NCBI RefSeq assembly: GCF_022012295.1
Contig: NZ_JAKLTN010000006.1
Span: forward strand, 28,197 to 92,196
Source: Dechloromonas hankyongensis
Lineage (GTDB): Bacteria; Pseudomonadota; Gammaproteobacteria; Burkholderiales; Rhodocyclaceae
DNA: 64,000 nt
Direction: 5' to 3'
Positions within the stretch are counted from its first letter, which is position 1; each line of letters begins with the position of its first letter. This document shows, in pieces, positions 46,181 through 59,144 of this stretch. Both the position numbers and the translations under genes were made by a program. The notes beneath the pieces were generated by a model. The model was not told the DNA's origin. It made no database searches and was given only the letters and a program-made list of their open reading frames with translations.

Positions 46181-49100
46181 TCAAGGCCTGAGCAGGGCGC
46201 TGCGCAGCGTTTCGATCAGCTCATCCGGGCTGCTCGGCTTGGCGAGAAAGCCGGTCATCCCCGAGGCTTCAGCCAGTTGCCGGGTTTGGGGCTCGACATC
46301 GGCGGTCAGTGCGATGATCGGCACCTTGTTCATGCCCGGAATCAGGCGGATCTTCCGGGTCGTCTCCAGGCCGTTCAGCCCGGGCATCTGGATGTCCATG
46401 AAAATCAGGTCGTAATTGGTCGTGGTGGCCATCATGATGGCCGTGTTGCCGTCGCCGGCTTCGTCCACCGCGACATCGACTTCGGTGAGGATTTCCTGGA
46501 TGACCAGTCGGTTGATCGGTTCGTCATCGACGACCAGCACCCGGCTGCCGAGCAGGGAGGCGGGAGATTCGACTTCTCCGGCGTCACCGGCCGGGGCGGG
46601 CGTGGCGCCGGCTACGTCGACCTCGAGTTCGACCCAGAAGGTGCTGCCCTGGCCCGGCTGGCTGACGACGCCGACGTCGCCGCCCATCATCCGTGCCAGC
46701 CGGCGGCAGATGGTCAGGCCGAGCCCGGTGCCGCCATAGCGGCGGGTGCGCGAGCCGTCGAGCTGCTCGAAGGCTTCGAAGATGTTGGCCTGGCGGTCGG
46801 CCGGAATGCCGATGCCGGTGTCGTTCACGGCGAAGCGCAGGCGGAGTTTTTCGTCGCGTATCGAAAGGATTTCGGCGCTGACCTCGATGCCGCCATGATG
46901 GGTGAATTTCACCGCATTGCCGACCAGGTTGATCAGGATCTGTTCGATGCGCAGGCCGTCGCCGAACAGGCAGGGAGGGAGCCGGCTGTCTACGGTATAG
47001 CTCAGTCCCTTCTGGCGGGCGGCGTCGGCGCAGGTCGCCTCGAGTTTGGCCCAGAGGGCGACGGTTTCGAACAGCGCCGGTTCGATGACGACCTTGCCGG
47101 CTTCGATCCGCGACACCTCCAGCACGTCGGAGACCACTTCGTGCATGTGCTGGGCGGCGATCAGCATCTTGTTCAGGTAGGCCGTATGCGCCGGATCGCT
47201 CAGTCGCTTGGCGAGGATGAAGCCGAGGCCGATGATGCCGTGCAGCGGGGTGCGCAGTTCGTGGCTCATGTTGGAGAGAAAATCGCTGCGCGCCTGGGCG
47301 AGCCGGTGGGCCGCAGCCAGTGCTTCCTCGCGCGCCGCGTCGTTGGCCTTGCGTTCGCTGATGTCGCGGGCAAAGCCGACGGTGCCGAGCACCGTGCCGT
47401 CCTCGTCGAATACCGGCGTCTTGTAGGTTTCTATCCAGGTGCGCTGCTCGTTGTTGCCGTGCTGCTCCTCGAGGACGCGGGGCGTGCCGAGGCGCATGAT
47501 TTCGAGGTCGTCGTTGTGGTACTTGTCGGCGAGGTCGGCGGGGAAGATGTCGTGGTTGGTCAGGCCGACGATCTCCTCCGGGGTCCGGCCGCAGGCTTCG
47601 ACACTGATCTTGTTAGCCGCCAGGTAATGGCCGCCGGTATCCTTGAGCCAGACCAGGAAGGGGAAGTTGTCGATCAGGGCGCGCAGATAGCGGGTCTGCT
47701 GCCGCAACTCGGCGGTGCGGGCGGCCACCAGGTCTTCCAACTGGGCGCGGTGCACTTCCAGGGCCTGGCGGGCGGCGTGCAGTTCGCTGATGTCGCGGCT
47801 GCTGACCACCACGCCCTCCACCTTGTCGCCGTGCCGGAAGCAGCGGTATTCGGTGTCCAGCATCTGTAGCCGGCCGTCCGTCATGCGCCGCTCGGAGACA
47901 TAGCGCAAGTCCTCGCCGGCCATGGCCCGTGCCAGATAGGGGGCAATCCGGGCATGGTTTTCCGCATCCATCGTCGTCGCCACCGTGCATCCCTGCATGG
48001 CTGCCGGCGCCATGCCGAGCCACGCCGCATAGGCCGGATTGACCAGCCGGTAGCGCTGTTCGCAATCGATGAAGGCGAGCATGTCGCCCGAGGTGCGCAC
48101 CACCTGGGCGTAGCGTTCGAGCTGCAGTTGCGCTTCGTGCCGCAGGCTGAGGTCGACCATGCTGACGATGATCTGCAGTTCGCCGGCGCAATAATCCGGC
48201 CCCAGGCTGATTTCGGCCGGGAATGCGCTGCCGTCGCGGCGCAGGCCGGTCAGTTCCCGGCCGCTGCCCATCGGGCGGGGTTTCGGGTCATCCAGAAAGG
48301 CTTGGAAGTGGCTCCGGTGCATGGTCCGCAGGTGCTCGGGCAACAGTGCTTCGAGGGGCACGCCGAGCAGACCGCCGGCACCGTAGCCGAGCATTTTGTC
48401 GGCGCTGTGATTGGCCTGACGAATGATGCCGGTGCTATCGATCAGCATCATGGCGTCCGGCGCGTTCTCGAAAATCAGGTGGGTGCGCCGTTCGCTCTCG
48501 CGCAGGGCGCGTTCGGTCGCCAGCCGGCGCTGGTCCTGCTCGGCTGAAGAGAAGACCAGGCTGAGGCTGGTGGCCAGCTCCTCCAGCCAGCGGGTTTCGT
48601 CGTCGCCGAAACGGCCCGCTTCGCCGGCAAAGAAGGCAATCGCGCCGCCGACGCCATCCACGCCGTGGATCGGCAAGATCAGCAGACTGCGGCAGCCGGC
48701 GCTTAGGGCGGCTTGCTGCCAGCGGGAGGGCGCCGCCCGGCGCAGGTCGGCACAGGCATGGGGCTGGCCGTGCAGCAGAGGGCCAGCCATCGGCGCCGGC
48801 CATTCTTCGCTGGAATCAAAGAGGGTGGCCAGTTCGTCCGGTCCGGCGTGGCCGAGGCGGGTGAACTGCCGGCTTCCCGCCTCCAGTTGGCCGACCCAAA
48901 TAAGGCGGAAGCCGCATTCGGCAGTCGCGTTGCGGCAGACGGCGGAAATCAGCTCGGGCAGTTCCTGGCGGCGCAGTACGGCCCGGCTGATCTCGTCTTG
49001 CAGGCGCAGCATGCGATTGACCCCCTGCATGTGGGCCATGCGGCGCTGGAGCTGGGTCTGCGCCAGACGGATCAGGCCATAGACCAGGCACGCCGAAAGC

Positions 49101-49276
49101 AGGACGTAGCCCCAGCCTTTGTAGGTCTGATAGGTAGTCAGTTCGGATGGGTCGCGGCTGACCGCGGCCAGCAGTTGGTCGCTGTAGTAGATCCACAGGG
49201 CACCAGCCACGGCATAAAGGGCGGCCAGCAAGGCGGCGAGCCGCTGGCTGGCGATATGGGTCTTCAGGCGGCCCAT
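46181..49276 (-). CDS. Membrane hybrid sensor histidine kinase (GAF, PAS, HisKA, REC)
   Basis: A protein of about 1031 residues with two membrane helices ([17 protein letters not shown] and [16 protein letters not shown]). A GAF-like domain and three PAS domains follow, then HisKA ([15 protein letters not shown]), HATPase_c ([31 protein letters not shown]) and a receiver ([13 protein letters not shown]). There is no HPt domain, so a separate phosphotransfer protein or response regulator is needed. ATG 49276 was chosen as the first good start before the membrane part. The frame is open to 49504 but that extension looks non-coding. It stands alone in its region. Confidence 0.87.
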   Translation of the reverse strand: MGRLKTHIASQRLAALLAALYAVAGALWIYYSDQLLAAVSRDPSELTTYQTYKGWGYVLLSACLVYGLIRLAQTQLQRRMAHMQGVNRMLRLQDEISRAVLRRQELPELISAVCRNATAECGFRLIWVGQLEAGSRQFTRLGHAGPDELATLFDSSEEWPAPMAGPLLHGQPHACADLRRAAPSRWQQAALSAGCRSLLILPIHGVDGVGGAIAFFAGEAGRFGDDETRWLEELATSLSLVFSSAEQDQRRLATERALRESERRTHLIFENAPDAMMLIDSTGIIRQANHSADKMLGYGAGGLLGVPLEALLPEHLRTMHRSHFQAFLDDPKPRPMGSGRELTGLRRDGSAFPAEISLGPDYCAGELQIIVSMVDLSLRHEAQLQLERYAQVVRTSGDMLAFIDCEQRYRLVNPAYAAWLGMAPAAMQGCTVATTMDAENHARIAPYLARAMAGEDLRYVSERRMTDGRLQMLDTEYRCFRHGDKVEGVVVSSRDISELHAARQALEVHRAQLEDLVAARTAELRQQTRYLRALIDNFPFLVWLKDTGGHYLAANKISVEACGRTPEEIVGLTNHDIFPADLADKYHNDDLEIMRLGTPRVLEEQHGNNEQRTWIETYKTPVFDEDGTVLGTVGFARDISERKANDAAREEALAAAHRLAQARSDFLSNMSHELRTPLHGIIGLGFILAKRLSDPAHTAYLNKMLIAAQHMHEVVSDVLEVSRIEAGKVVIEPALFETVALWAKLEATCADAARQKGLSYTVDSRLPPCLFGDGLRIEQILINLVGNAVKFTHHGGIEVSAEILSIRDEKLRLRFAVNDTGIGIPADRQANIFEAFEQLDGSRTRRYGGTGLGLTICRRLARMMGGDVGVVSQPGQGSTFWVELEVDVAGATPAPAGDAGEVESPASLLGSRVLVVDDEPINRLVIQEILTEVDVAVDEAGDGNTAIMMATTTNYDLIFMDIQMPGLNGLETTRKIRLIPGMNKVPIIALTADVEPQTRQLAEASGMTGFLAKPSSPDELIETLRSALLRP

Positions 49277-49730
49277 GCCGACTACGCTGCCGAGCGGCAA
49301 CAGGCCAGCCGGCAGACTCCGGTCGTGCGTTTCGAACGAAGATGAATCATGGAATGTGCCCCCCAGCGATTCCGTTTTATCGCCCACCCTCAGGCGACGC
49401 GTGGGGCGCAGGATACGACATGGCCGGCCCGGGAGCCAGCCTTTTGCCGTCGGCAATCGGGGCCAGAAATCAGGTGAATGCTGGTGCCATGAGTCCATTG
49501 CCATGGCCGGATGCGACAGTCATTCCGGCTTGCCGCGTTCACGCTGGCGACAGAGGCAGGCAGCAGGCCGTTATCGGCGTGGGGCGCTGGGTCAGAGGGC
49601 CGGCAGACGATGCAGGGAGCGTCGCTTCTATGCCGTCAGTACCGCCTGGCGGCGACCGGGCAAAAAACGGGGAGCACACGGCTCCCCATTCGTTTTTCGG
49701 GAATCTGGTTCCCGGGTAAAACTGCCGGTC
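49277..49730 (-). terminator. Spacer between hybrid kinase and sodB, with the sodB terminator at 49662-49697
   Basis: About 450 bases without a convincing gene. The only clear element is a hairpin AAAAACG...GGGGAGC, loop ACACG, GCTCCCC...CGTTTTT at 49662-49697, 34 bases past the sodB stop, U6 on the minus strand. It is nearly a copy of the terminator at 46031-46065. The remainder should contain the kinase promoter, which is not recognisable. Confidence 0.7.
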
Positions 49731-50315
49731 TTAGGCGAAGTTGGCTTCGACGAAGGACCAGTTGACCAGCGAGGCGAGGAAGGTTTCGACGAACTTCGGA
49801 CGCAGGTTGCGGTAGTCGATGTAGTAGGCGTGTTCCCAGACGTCGACGCAGAGCAGGGCCTTGTCGCCGGTGGTCAGCGGGGTGCCGGCGGCGCCCATGT
49901 TGACGATGTCGACCGAACCGTCGGCCTTCTTGACCAGCCAGGTCCAGCCGGAACCGAAGTTGCCGACGGCGGAAGCCTGGAAGGCGGCCTTGAAGGCGTC
50001 CAGGGAACCCCACTTGGCATCGATGGCGGCAGCCAGGGCGCCGGTCGGGGCACCGCCGCCGTTCGGCTTCATGCAGTTCCAGAAGAAGGTGTGGTTCCAG
50101 ACCTGGGCTGCGTTGTTGTAAACGCCGCCGGCCGGGGCCTTCTTGACGATGGCTTCGAGGTCGAGGTTTTCGTACTCGGTGCCCTTGATCAGGTTGTTCA
50201 GGTTAACCACGTAGGCATTGTGGTGCTTGCTGTAGTGGTAGTCGAAGGTCTCGGCCGACATGTGCGGGGCGAGGGCATCCTTGGCGTACGGCAGCGGGGG
50301 CAGTTGATGTTCCAT
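49731..50315 (-). CDS. sodB: Iron superoxide dismutase
   Basis: A 194-residue enzyme that converts superoxide to oxygen and hydrogen peroxide in the cytoplasm. Metal ligands are in place: His in [11 protein letters not shown], His in [10 protein letters not shown], and Asp/His in [11 protein letters not shown]. Residues around the second ligand ([12 protein letters not shown]) and near GSGWTWLV point to the Fe form. GGAGAATACC lies before the ATG. The gene is monocistronic with its own terminator, between xseA and the hybrid kinase. Confidence 0.96.
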   Translation of the reverse strand: MEHQLPPLPYAKDALAPHMSAETFDYHYSKHHNAYVVNLNNLIKGTEYENLDLEAIVKKAPAGGVYNNAAQVWNHTFFWNCMKPNGGGAPTGALAAAIDAKWGSLDAFKAAFQASAVGNFGSGWTWLVKKADGSVDIVNMGAAGTPLTTGDKALLCVDVWEHAYYIDYRNLRPKFVETFLASLVNWSFVEANFA

Positions 50316-50354
50316 TGGTATTCTCCGTTGTATTTGAGGGGTGAAACGAAAATT

Positions 50355-51707
50355 CTAGTCAGCTTCCAGCGTGGCGACAACCTGCTCGACCCTGGCCGTC
50401 GCCGCGCCGCGGGCAAAGCTCAGGTTGAGGGTGTCGCCGGGAGTCAATTCGTTGGCGTTGCGGACCGCGCGGCCATCCGGACCGATGACGAGTGTATAGC
50501 CACGTTGCAATACGGCATGCGGGTCCAGTTGCTTCAGACTGCTGGCGAGCCCATTTAGTTTCCCGGAATATTCGGAAATGCGCCATTCCACCTGCTTGTC
50601 CAGCCGGTAGCGGGCATGCTCCAAGAGGCTGCCCAGGCGATCAGGACGGGGGCGGGCGCCGCTCTGCCGTTGATTCAGGGCCTCGGCCAGCAGCCGCGAA
50701 CGGTCGATCTTGGCGTGCACGGCGCGCTGCAATTGCAGGCCGAGCGCCGCGACGTCCTGCTGGCGCTGGCGGAGGCGCTCGGCGGGATGGACTAGGCGGG
50801 CGCTCAGCCAGTCCAGCCGTTGCTGGTGATCGGCCAGGGTACGCGCGGTGCGCCGCTGCAACTGGCTGTCCAGGCGCTCGAGATGGGCGAGCAGGCCATC
50901 GCGGTCGCGGCTGACCAGTTCGGCGGCGGCGGTCGGCGTCGGGGCGCGCAGGTCGGCCGCGAAGTCGGCTATGGTGAAGTCGGTTTCATGGCCGACGCCG
51001 GAAACGACCGGGATTTTCGTGGCGCGAATGGCGCGGGCGACGCATTCCTCGTTGAACGACCACAGGTCCTCGATGCTGCCACCGCCCCGGCACAGGATGA
51101 TGGCATCGCAATCGCCGGTCCCGGCCCGGGCGAGCGCCTCGGCGATCTTCAGGCCGGCGCCTTCGCCCTGCACCGGCGCCGGGTAGATGCTGATCCGCAA
51201 GTGCGGCGCCCGCCGGTGCAGCGTGGTCAGCACGTCGCGCAGTGCGGCGGCCTGCAGGCTGCTGACGATGGCCACGCGGCGGGGAAAGGCGGGCAGTGGC
51301 CGTTTGGCTTCGGCAGCGAACAGGCCTTCGGCTTCGAGTTGTGCCTTCAGCTTGAGAAAACGCTCGAACAGGTCGCCTTGGCCGGCGCGCCGGATGGCCT
51401 CGATGTTGAGCTGGAATTCGCCGCGCGGCTCGTAAAAGGAGACCAGTGCCCGGGCTTCGATCTTCTGACCGTTCTCCAGGCGCCAGCCGAGCAACTGGGC
51501 CCGATTGCGCCACATCACGCAGCGCACCTGGGCCGAGCTGTCCTTCAGCGAGAAATAGACATGGCCCGATGCGGCATAGGTCAGGTTGGATATTTCGCCG
51601 CCCACCCAGGTGAGCGGAAAAGTGGATTCCAGGCAGTCGCGCACCAGGCGATTGAGGCTGGAAACGCTGAGAACGGAATTGCCGGGGGGCGGGGTCGGAT
51701 TGGGCAT
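50355..51707 (-). CDS. xseA: Exodeoxyribonuclease VII large subunit
   Basis: A 450-residue protein. An N-terminal OB-fold (SLNRLVRDCLE, VYFSLKDSSAQVRCVMWR) is followed by the catalytic domain (CDAIILCRGGGSIEDLWSFNEE, VVSGVGHETDFTIADFAAD) and a long coiled coil plus C-terminal segment. With XseB it degrades single-stranded DNA in both directions. The small subunit gene is not in this window. It is divergent from the exbB gene with a 283-base spacer holding DnaA-box-like sites. Confidence 0.95.
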   Translation of the reverse strand: MPNPTPPPGNSVLSVSSLNRLVRDCLESTFPLTWVGGEISNLTYAASGHVYFSLKDSSAQVRCVMWRNRAQLLGWRLENGQKIEARALVSFYEPRGEFQLNIEAIRRAGQGDLFERFLKLKAQLEAEGLFAAEAKRPLPAFPRRVAIVSSLQAAALRDVLTTLHRRAPHLRISIYPAPVQGEGAGLKIAEALARAGTGDCDAIILCRGGGSIEDLWSFNEECVARAIRATKIPVVSGVGHETDFTIADFAADLRAPTPTAAAELVSRDRDGLLAHLERLDSQLQRRTARTLADHQQRLDWLSARLVHPAERLRQRQQDVAALGLQLQRAVHAKIDRSRLLAEALNQRQSGARPRPDRLGSLLEHARYRLDKQVEWRISEYSGKLNGLASSLKQLDPHAVLQRGYTLVIGPDGRAVRNANELTPGDTLNLSFARGAATARVEQVVATLEAD

Positions 51708-51879
51708 ATTTCGATTGTACCCCGCGCTCCTCGCGAACGGTCCCGGCTTGACAGCTCAAAAATAATCTAAGTCGTTGATTTATATGTCGGCAAAACAGTG
51801 TGCCTCGTTTTTTGGCAGAGCAGGCAAAATCCTTTGCCGTAGGGGGGTTAGCGCGCTTGATGACAACTGATTCACAGAC

Positions 51880-51902
51880 TTATCCACAGCTTTTGGGGAT
51901 AA
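51880..51902. promoter_or_regulatory. Inverted pair of DnaA-box-like sequences
   Basis: TTATCCACA at 51880-51888 is a perfect DnaA box. TGGGGATAA at 51894-51902 is the reverse with one mismatch. Together they form an inverted pair 5 bases apart in the 283-base xseA-exbB spacer. Nothing else in the spacer looks like a replication origin. Confidence 0.45.
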
Positions 51903-51990
51903 GCCGCGCAAGCGCGACATTTCGCCGCTTGCCCTGATGCGGGGGGCAGTGCAGAATTGCGGGCTAAATTTCCACCGAGGATTCCGACAA

Positions 51991-52596
51991 GTGATTGAAA
52001 TCGTCAAGGCGGCCGGTTGGCCCATCTGGCCCCTGTTGCTGGCTTCAGTTATCTCCGTTGCCCTGATCATCGAGCGCTTGGTCGCCCTGCGCCGTAGCAA
52101 GGTTGTGCCCGCTGGCCTGTTGCAGCGTGCCGTCGGCGAGTTCAAGCGCGGCGCCAACAACGACAAGCTCCTCGAAGAGCTGGAGCGCCATTCGCCGCTC
52201 GGCCGCGTGCTGTCGTCCGGCCTGCGCAACGTCAATGCCTCGCGCGAGATCATGAAGGAATCGATCGAGGAATCCGGCAATGCCGTGTCCCACGACCTGA
52301 ATCGCTATCTGACCACGCTCGGCACCATCGCCTCGATCAGCCCGCTGATGGGCCTGTTCGGCACCGTGGTCGGCATGATCGAAATCTTCGGCTCGCAATC
52401 GCCGACCGGCGCCAACCCGATGCAACTGGCGCACGGTATTTCCATCGCCTTGTACAACACCGGTTTCGGCCTGGTCATCGCCATCCCGAGCCTGATCTTC
52501 TGGCGCCACTTCCGCGCCCTGGTCGATGGCTTCGTGGTCGAGATGGAACAGCAGGCCGTCCGCCTCGTCGAGTACATGCACGGCGACCGGAAGTAA
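51991..52596 (+). CDS. exbB: ExbB/TolQ-type proton channel protein
   Basis: A 201-residue inner-membrane protein with three helices (about 8-28, 107-130, 150-172). The conserved segment GTIASISPLMGLFGTVVGMI is the ExbB/TolQ/MotA hallmark. It forms the proton-driven motor with ExbD. The GTG at 51991 has GAGG about 10 bases upstream. The longer frame from 51937 has no ribosome site. exbD follows after 3 bases. No tonB or tolA is adjacent, so which TonB-like partner it serves is open. Confidence 0.9.
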   Translation: MIEIVKAAGWPIWPLLLASVISVALIIERLVALRRSKVVPAGLLQRAVGEFKRGANNDKLLEELERHSPLGRVLSSGLRNVNASREIMKESIEESGNAVSHDLNRYLTTLGTIASISPLMGLFGTVVGMIEIFGSQSPTGANPMQLAHGISIALYNTGFGLVIAIPSLIFWRHFRALVDGFVVEMEQQAVRLVEYMHGDRK

Positions 52597-52599
52597 GCG

Positions 52600-53013
52600 A
52601 TGAATTTCCAGCGCGGCCGCAGCCGGGAAGAACCGGAAATCAACCTGATTCCGATGATCGACGTCTTGCTGGTTATCATCATTTTCCTGATGCTGACCAC
52701 CACCTACGCCAAGTTCTCCGGGCTGGAGATCAACCTGCCCACGGCCGATGCCAGCAAGCAGGCCGAGCAGCCCAACGAGGTCGAGGTGGCGGTGACGGCC
52801 AGCGGCCAGGTCCTGCTCAACAAGTCGCCGCTGGCGGCCACCGACGTCAAGAGCATCGCCGAAGGGCTGCGCCGGGCGGCCGGCGGCAAGGACGATCCGC
52901 TGATCGTCATCAACGCCGATGCCAAGGCGACCCACCAGAGCGTGGTGGACGTCATGCAGGCGGCGCAGACGGCAGGCTATCCACACATTTCCTTCGCCAC
53001 CCAGAACCGCTGA
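52600..53013 (+). CDS. exbD: ExbD/TolR-type biopolymer transport protein
   Basis: A 137-residue single-pass protein: a short cytoplasmic N terminus (EEPEINLIPMIDVLLVIIIFLML with the functional Asp in the membrane helix), then a periplasmic domain ending in a conserved ADAKATHQSVVDVM segment. It pairs with ExbB in energising outer-membrane transport. Its stop overlaps the lpxK ATG (TGATG), tying membrane energisation and lipid A genes into one transcript, as is common in Betaproteobacteria. Confidence 0.93.
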   Translation: MNFQRGRSREEPEINLIPMIDVLLVIIIFLMLTTTYAKFSGLEINLPTADASKQAEQPNEVEVAVTASGQVLLNKSPLAATDVKSIAEGLRRAAGGKDDPLIVINADAKATHQSVVDVMQAAQTAGYPHISFATQNR

Positions 53014-54014
53014 TGCTGGCGCGCTGGCTACAGCGACAATGGTTCGAACAACGCCGGCTGACGCCGGCGTTGTGGCTTTTTGCTCCCCTGGCTTGGCTGT
53101 ACGCCGGCCTGGCCCGGCTCAATCGTGCCCTGGCCCAGCCGGTACGCCTGCCGGTGCCGGTCGTCGTGGTCGGCAACATTACGGTTGGTGGCGCCGGCAA
53201 GACGCCGCTGACCCTGTGGCTGGCCGGGCAGCTACGGGCGCGCGGCTGGCATCCGGGGGTGGTCAGCCGTGGCTACGGCCGCTCCGGCGATGAAGTGCGC
53301 GCGGTGCTGCCCGATTCGAAGCCGGAGGAGGTGGGCGACGAACCGCTGCTGATCGCCCGGCGGGGTGACATTCCGGTGTGGGTCGGGCGCAGCCGGGCGG
53401 CCGCCGGCGAGGCCTTGCTGGCCGCGCATCCGGAGGTCGATGTCGTGCTCTGCGACGACGGCCTGCAGCACTATGCGCTGGCCCGCGACGTCGAACTGGC
53501 GGTGTTCGACGCGCGCGGTACCGGCAATGGCTGGCGCCTGCCGGTCGGACCGCTGCGCGAGTCTTTGTCCCGCCTGCGCTCGGTCGATGCCGTGGTGGCC
53601 AATGGCGTACCGGCCGAGGCCTTGTCGGCGCCGGTTCCGGTATTCGAGATGCGCCTGCGGCCCGGTGGTTTTTATCGTCTGGGCGATCCCGCTCAGACGT
53701 GCGCCGCCGACGCCTTGCGGACGCGCGGTCGCTTGCATGCCTTGGCCGGCATCGGCCATCCGGAGCGCTTTTTCACCACGCTGGCCGGCTTGGGGCTGGC
53801 CTGCGAAACGCACCCGTTTCCGGATCATCACCGCTACGTGCAGTCCGACCTTGTCTTTGCCGACGGCGGCGTCCTGCTGATGACCGAGAAGGATGCAGTA
53901 AAATGCCGGGATCTGCAGGCGGGCGAGGCTTGGGTCTTGCCTGTCGAGGCCGAGCTGTCGCCGGCCCTTATTGATCACATTGTGGAGAAACTCCGTGGAC
54001 GCCAGGTTGCTTGA
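53013..54014 (+). CDS. lpxK: Tetraacyldisaccharide 4'-kinase
   Basis: A 333-residue inner-membrane-associated kinase that phosphorylates lipid A disaccharide at the 4' position. The P-loop variant [20 protein letters not shown] and the [12 protein letters not shown] segment identify LpxK. An amphipathic N terminus ([17 protein letters not shown]) fits membrane association. It overlaps exbD upstream and the Trm112-like gene downstream. Confidence 0.95.
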   Translation: MLARWLQRQWFEQRRLTPALWLFAPLAWLYAGLARLNRALAQPVRLPVPVVVVGNITVGGAGKTPLTLWLAGQLRARGWHPGVVSRGYGRSGDEVRAVLPDSKPEEVGDEPLLIARRGDIPVWVGRSRAAAGEALLAAHPEVDVVLCDDGLQHYALARDVELAVFDARGTGNGWRLPVGPLRESLSRLRSVDAVVANGVPAEALSAPVPVFEMRLRPGGFYRLGDPAQTCAADALRTRGRLHALAGIGHPERFFTTLAGLGLACETHPFPDHHRYVQSDLVFADGGVLLMTEKDAVKCRDLQAGEAWVLPVEAELSPALIDHIVEKLRGRQVA

Positions 54015-54170
54015 TATTCTCGTCTGCCCGATTTGCAAGGGTAATCTCGAACACCGCAAGACCGAAAAGGAGTTGGTCTGCAAGCCGTGCAAGCTGGCTT
54101 TCCCGATCCGCGACGATATCCCCATCATGCTCGAAGACGAGGCGCGTCAGCTGACGGCGGACGAGCAGTA

Positions 54171-54171
<1 letters not shown>
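53995..54171 (+). CDS. Trm112-family zinc protein (YcaR-like)
   Basis: A 58-residue zinc-binding protein with two CxxC pairs: CPICKG and CKPCKL. The DIPIML end is typical. GTG 53995 was chosen because GGAG lies 8 bases upstream. It overlaps the end of lpxK by 20 bases and the kdsB start by 1. In Gamma- and Betaproteobacteria this gene sits between lpxK and kdsB. In other organisms Trm112 activates methyltransferases, while the bacterial role is not settled. Confidence 0.88.
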
Positions 54172-55683
<1,512 letters not shown>

Positions 55684-55693
55684 GGAGCAACAG

Positions 55694-56953
55694 ATGGCGG
55701 CGAAGAATGCCTTCTACGCACAGTCAGGGGGCGTTACCGCCGTTATCAATTCGACGGCGTGCGGACTGATCCAGGAAGCACGCCGCCATCCCGACCAGAT
55801 CGGGAAAGTCTACGCCGGGCGCGACGGCATCATCGGCGCCCTGACCGAAGACCTGATCGATACCAGCCTCGAAACCGACGAGGACATTGCCCGCCTGCGC
55901 CATACGCCGGGCGGCGCCTTCGGTTCCTGCCGCTACAAGCTGAAGAGCCTTGAACAACACAAGGCCCAGTACGAACGCCTGATCGAGGTCTTCAAGGCGC
56001 ACGACATCGGCTATTTCTTCTACAACGGCGGCAACGATTCCATGGATACGGCCTGGAAGGTGTCGCAGATCGCCGAGAAGATGGGCTATCCAGTGGTGTG
56101 CGTCGGCGTGCCGAAGACGGTCGACAACGACCTGCCGCATACCGATTGCTGCCCGGGTTTCGGTTCGGTCGCCAAGTACGTCGCGACCTCGATCCGCGAA
56201 GCGGGGTATGACGTCGCCTCGATGGCGCGCACCTCGACCAAGATTTTTGTGCTCGAAGTGATGGGCCGCCACGCCGGCTGGATCACCGCCGCCTGCGGTC
56301 TGGCTTCCGGCAATGCCGGCGAACCGCCGCACATCCTGCTGTTCCCGGAAGTGCCATTTGACCCAGAGCGCTTCCTCGCCCGTGTCGACGAATGCGTCAA
56401 GCAGTATGGCTACTGCACGGTCGCCGTTTCGGAAGGGCTGTCGGACGCTGCCGGAAAGCTGATCGCCGAGTCCGGCACCAAGGACGCCTTCGGGCACTCG
56501 CAGCTGGGCGGTGTCGGGCAGGTCGTCGCGCAGTTGATCAAGGACAAGTTGGGCTACAAGTATCACTGGGCGCTCGCCGATTACCTGCAGCGTGCGGCCC
56601 GCCACCTGGCCTCGAAGACCGATATCGAGCAGGCGCACGCCTTGGGTGTCGCCGCCGTCAATCTGGCCTTGCAGGGCAAGAACGCCGTGATGGCGACCGT
56701 CGAGCGGCTGGCCGACCGGCCGTATCGCTGGCAGATCGGCGACGCGCCGCTGGCCGAGATCGCGAACGTCGAACGCAAGATGCTGCCGGAATTCATTTCG
56801 GCGGACGGTTTCCACATTACCGAGGCTTGCAGGACTTACCTGCAGCCGTTGATCGAAGGCGAAGAGCCGCCGCCGTACCGCAATGGACTGCCGGATTACA
56901 TCCGGCTGAAGAACATCGCGGTGCCCAAGAAGCTGGAGGCATTCGCCATCTGA
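55694..56953 (+). CDS. pfp: Pyrophosphate-dependent 6-phosphofructokinase
   Basis: A 419-residue enzyme of the PPi-PFK group, which phosphorylates fructose 6-phosphate reversibly with PPi instead of ATP. Diagnostic residues: GGNDS at 112-116 (PPi type, unlike the GGDGS of ATP-PFK), PKTVDND at 140-146, and MGRHAGW. AAGGAGCAACAG is the ribosome site. It sits between adk and the H+-pyrophosphatase gene, so PPi made or used here could be exchanged with the proton gradient. Confidence 0.95.
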   Translation: MAAKNAFYAQSGGVTAVINSTACGLIQEARRHPDQIGKVYAGRDGIIGALTEDLIDTSLETDEDIARLRHTPGGAFGSCRYKLKSLEQHKAQYERLIEVFKAHDIGYFFYNGGNDSMDTAWKVSQIAEKMGYPVVCVGVPKTVDNDLPHTDCCPGFGSVAKYVATSIREAGYDVASMARTSTKIFVLEVMGRHAGWITAACGLASGNAGEPPHILLFPEVPFDPERFLARVDECVKQYGYCTVAVSEGLSDAAGKLIAESGTKDAFGHSQLGGVGQVVAQLIKDKLGYKYHWALADYLQRAARHLASKTDIEQAHALGVAAVNLALQGKNAVMATVERLADRPYRWQIGDAPLAEIANVERKMLPEFISADGFHITEACRTYLQPLIEGEEPPPYRNGLPDYIRLKNIAVPKKLEAFAI

Positions 56954-56980
56954 TTTTTGTTCGTCACTGAGGGGAGAGTA

Positions 56981-59035
<2,055 letters not shown>

Positions 59036-59055
59036 TTCTTTCCGGCTGAAGCGAG

Positions 59056-59080
59056 AAAAGGCGGCCGCGGCCGCCTTTTT
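59056..59080 (+). terminator. Terminator after hppA
   Basis: AAAAGGCGGCCGCGGCCGCCTTTTT: a GC-rich palindromic stem with T5, 20 bases past the hppA stop. Confidence 0.85.
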
Positions 59081-59144
59081 GCATTGTTTTGACTTCTCTT
59101 TTTATGAAGCCGCGCTAAAATCCCAAAAATCACAAGGGAGCGGC

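Noticed and set aside
49342..49719. 125-codon plus-strand ORF in the kinase-sodB spacer
   Set aside because: No ribosome site or recognisable motif, and it runs through the sodB terminator.
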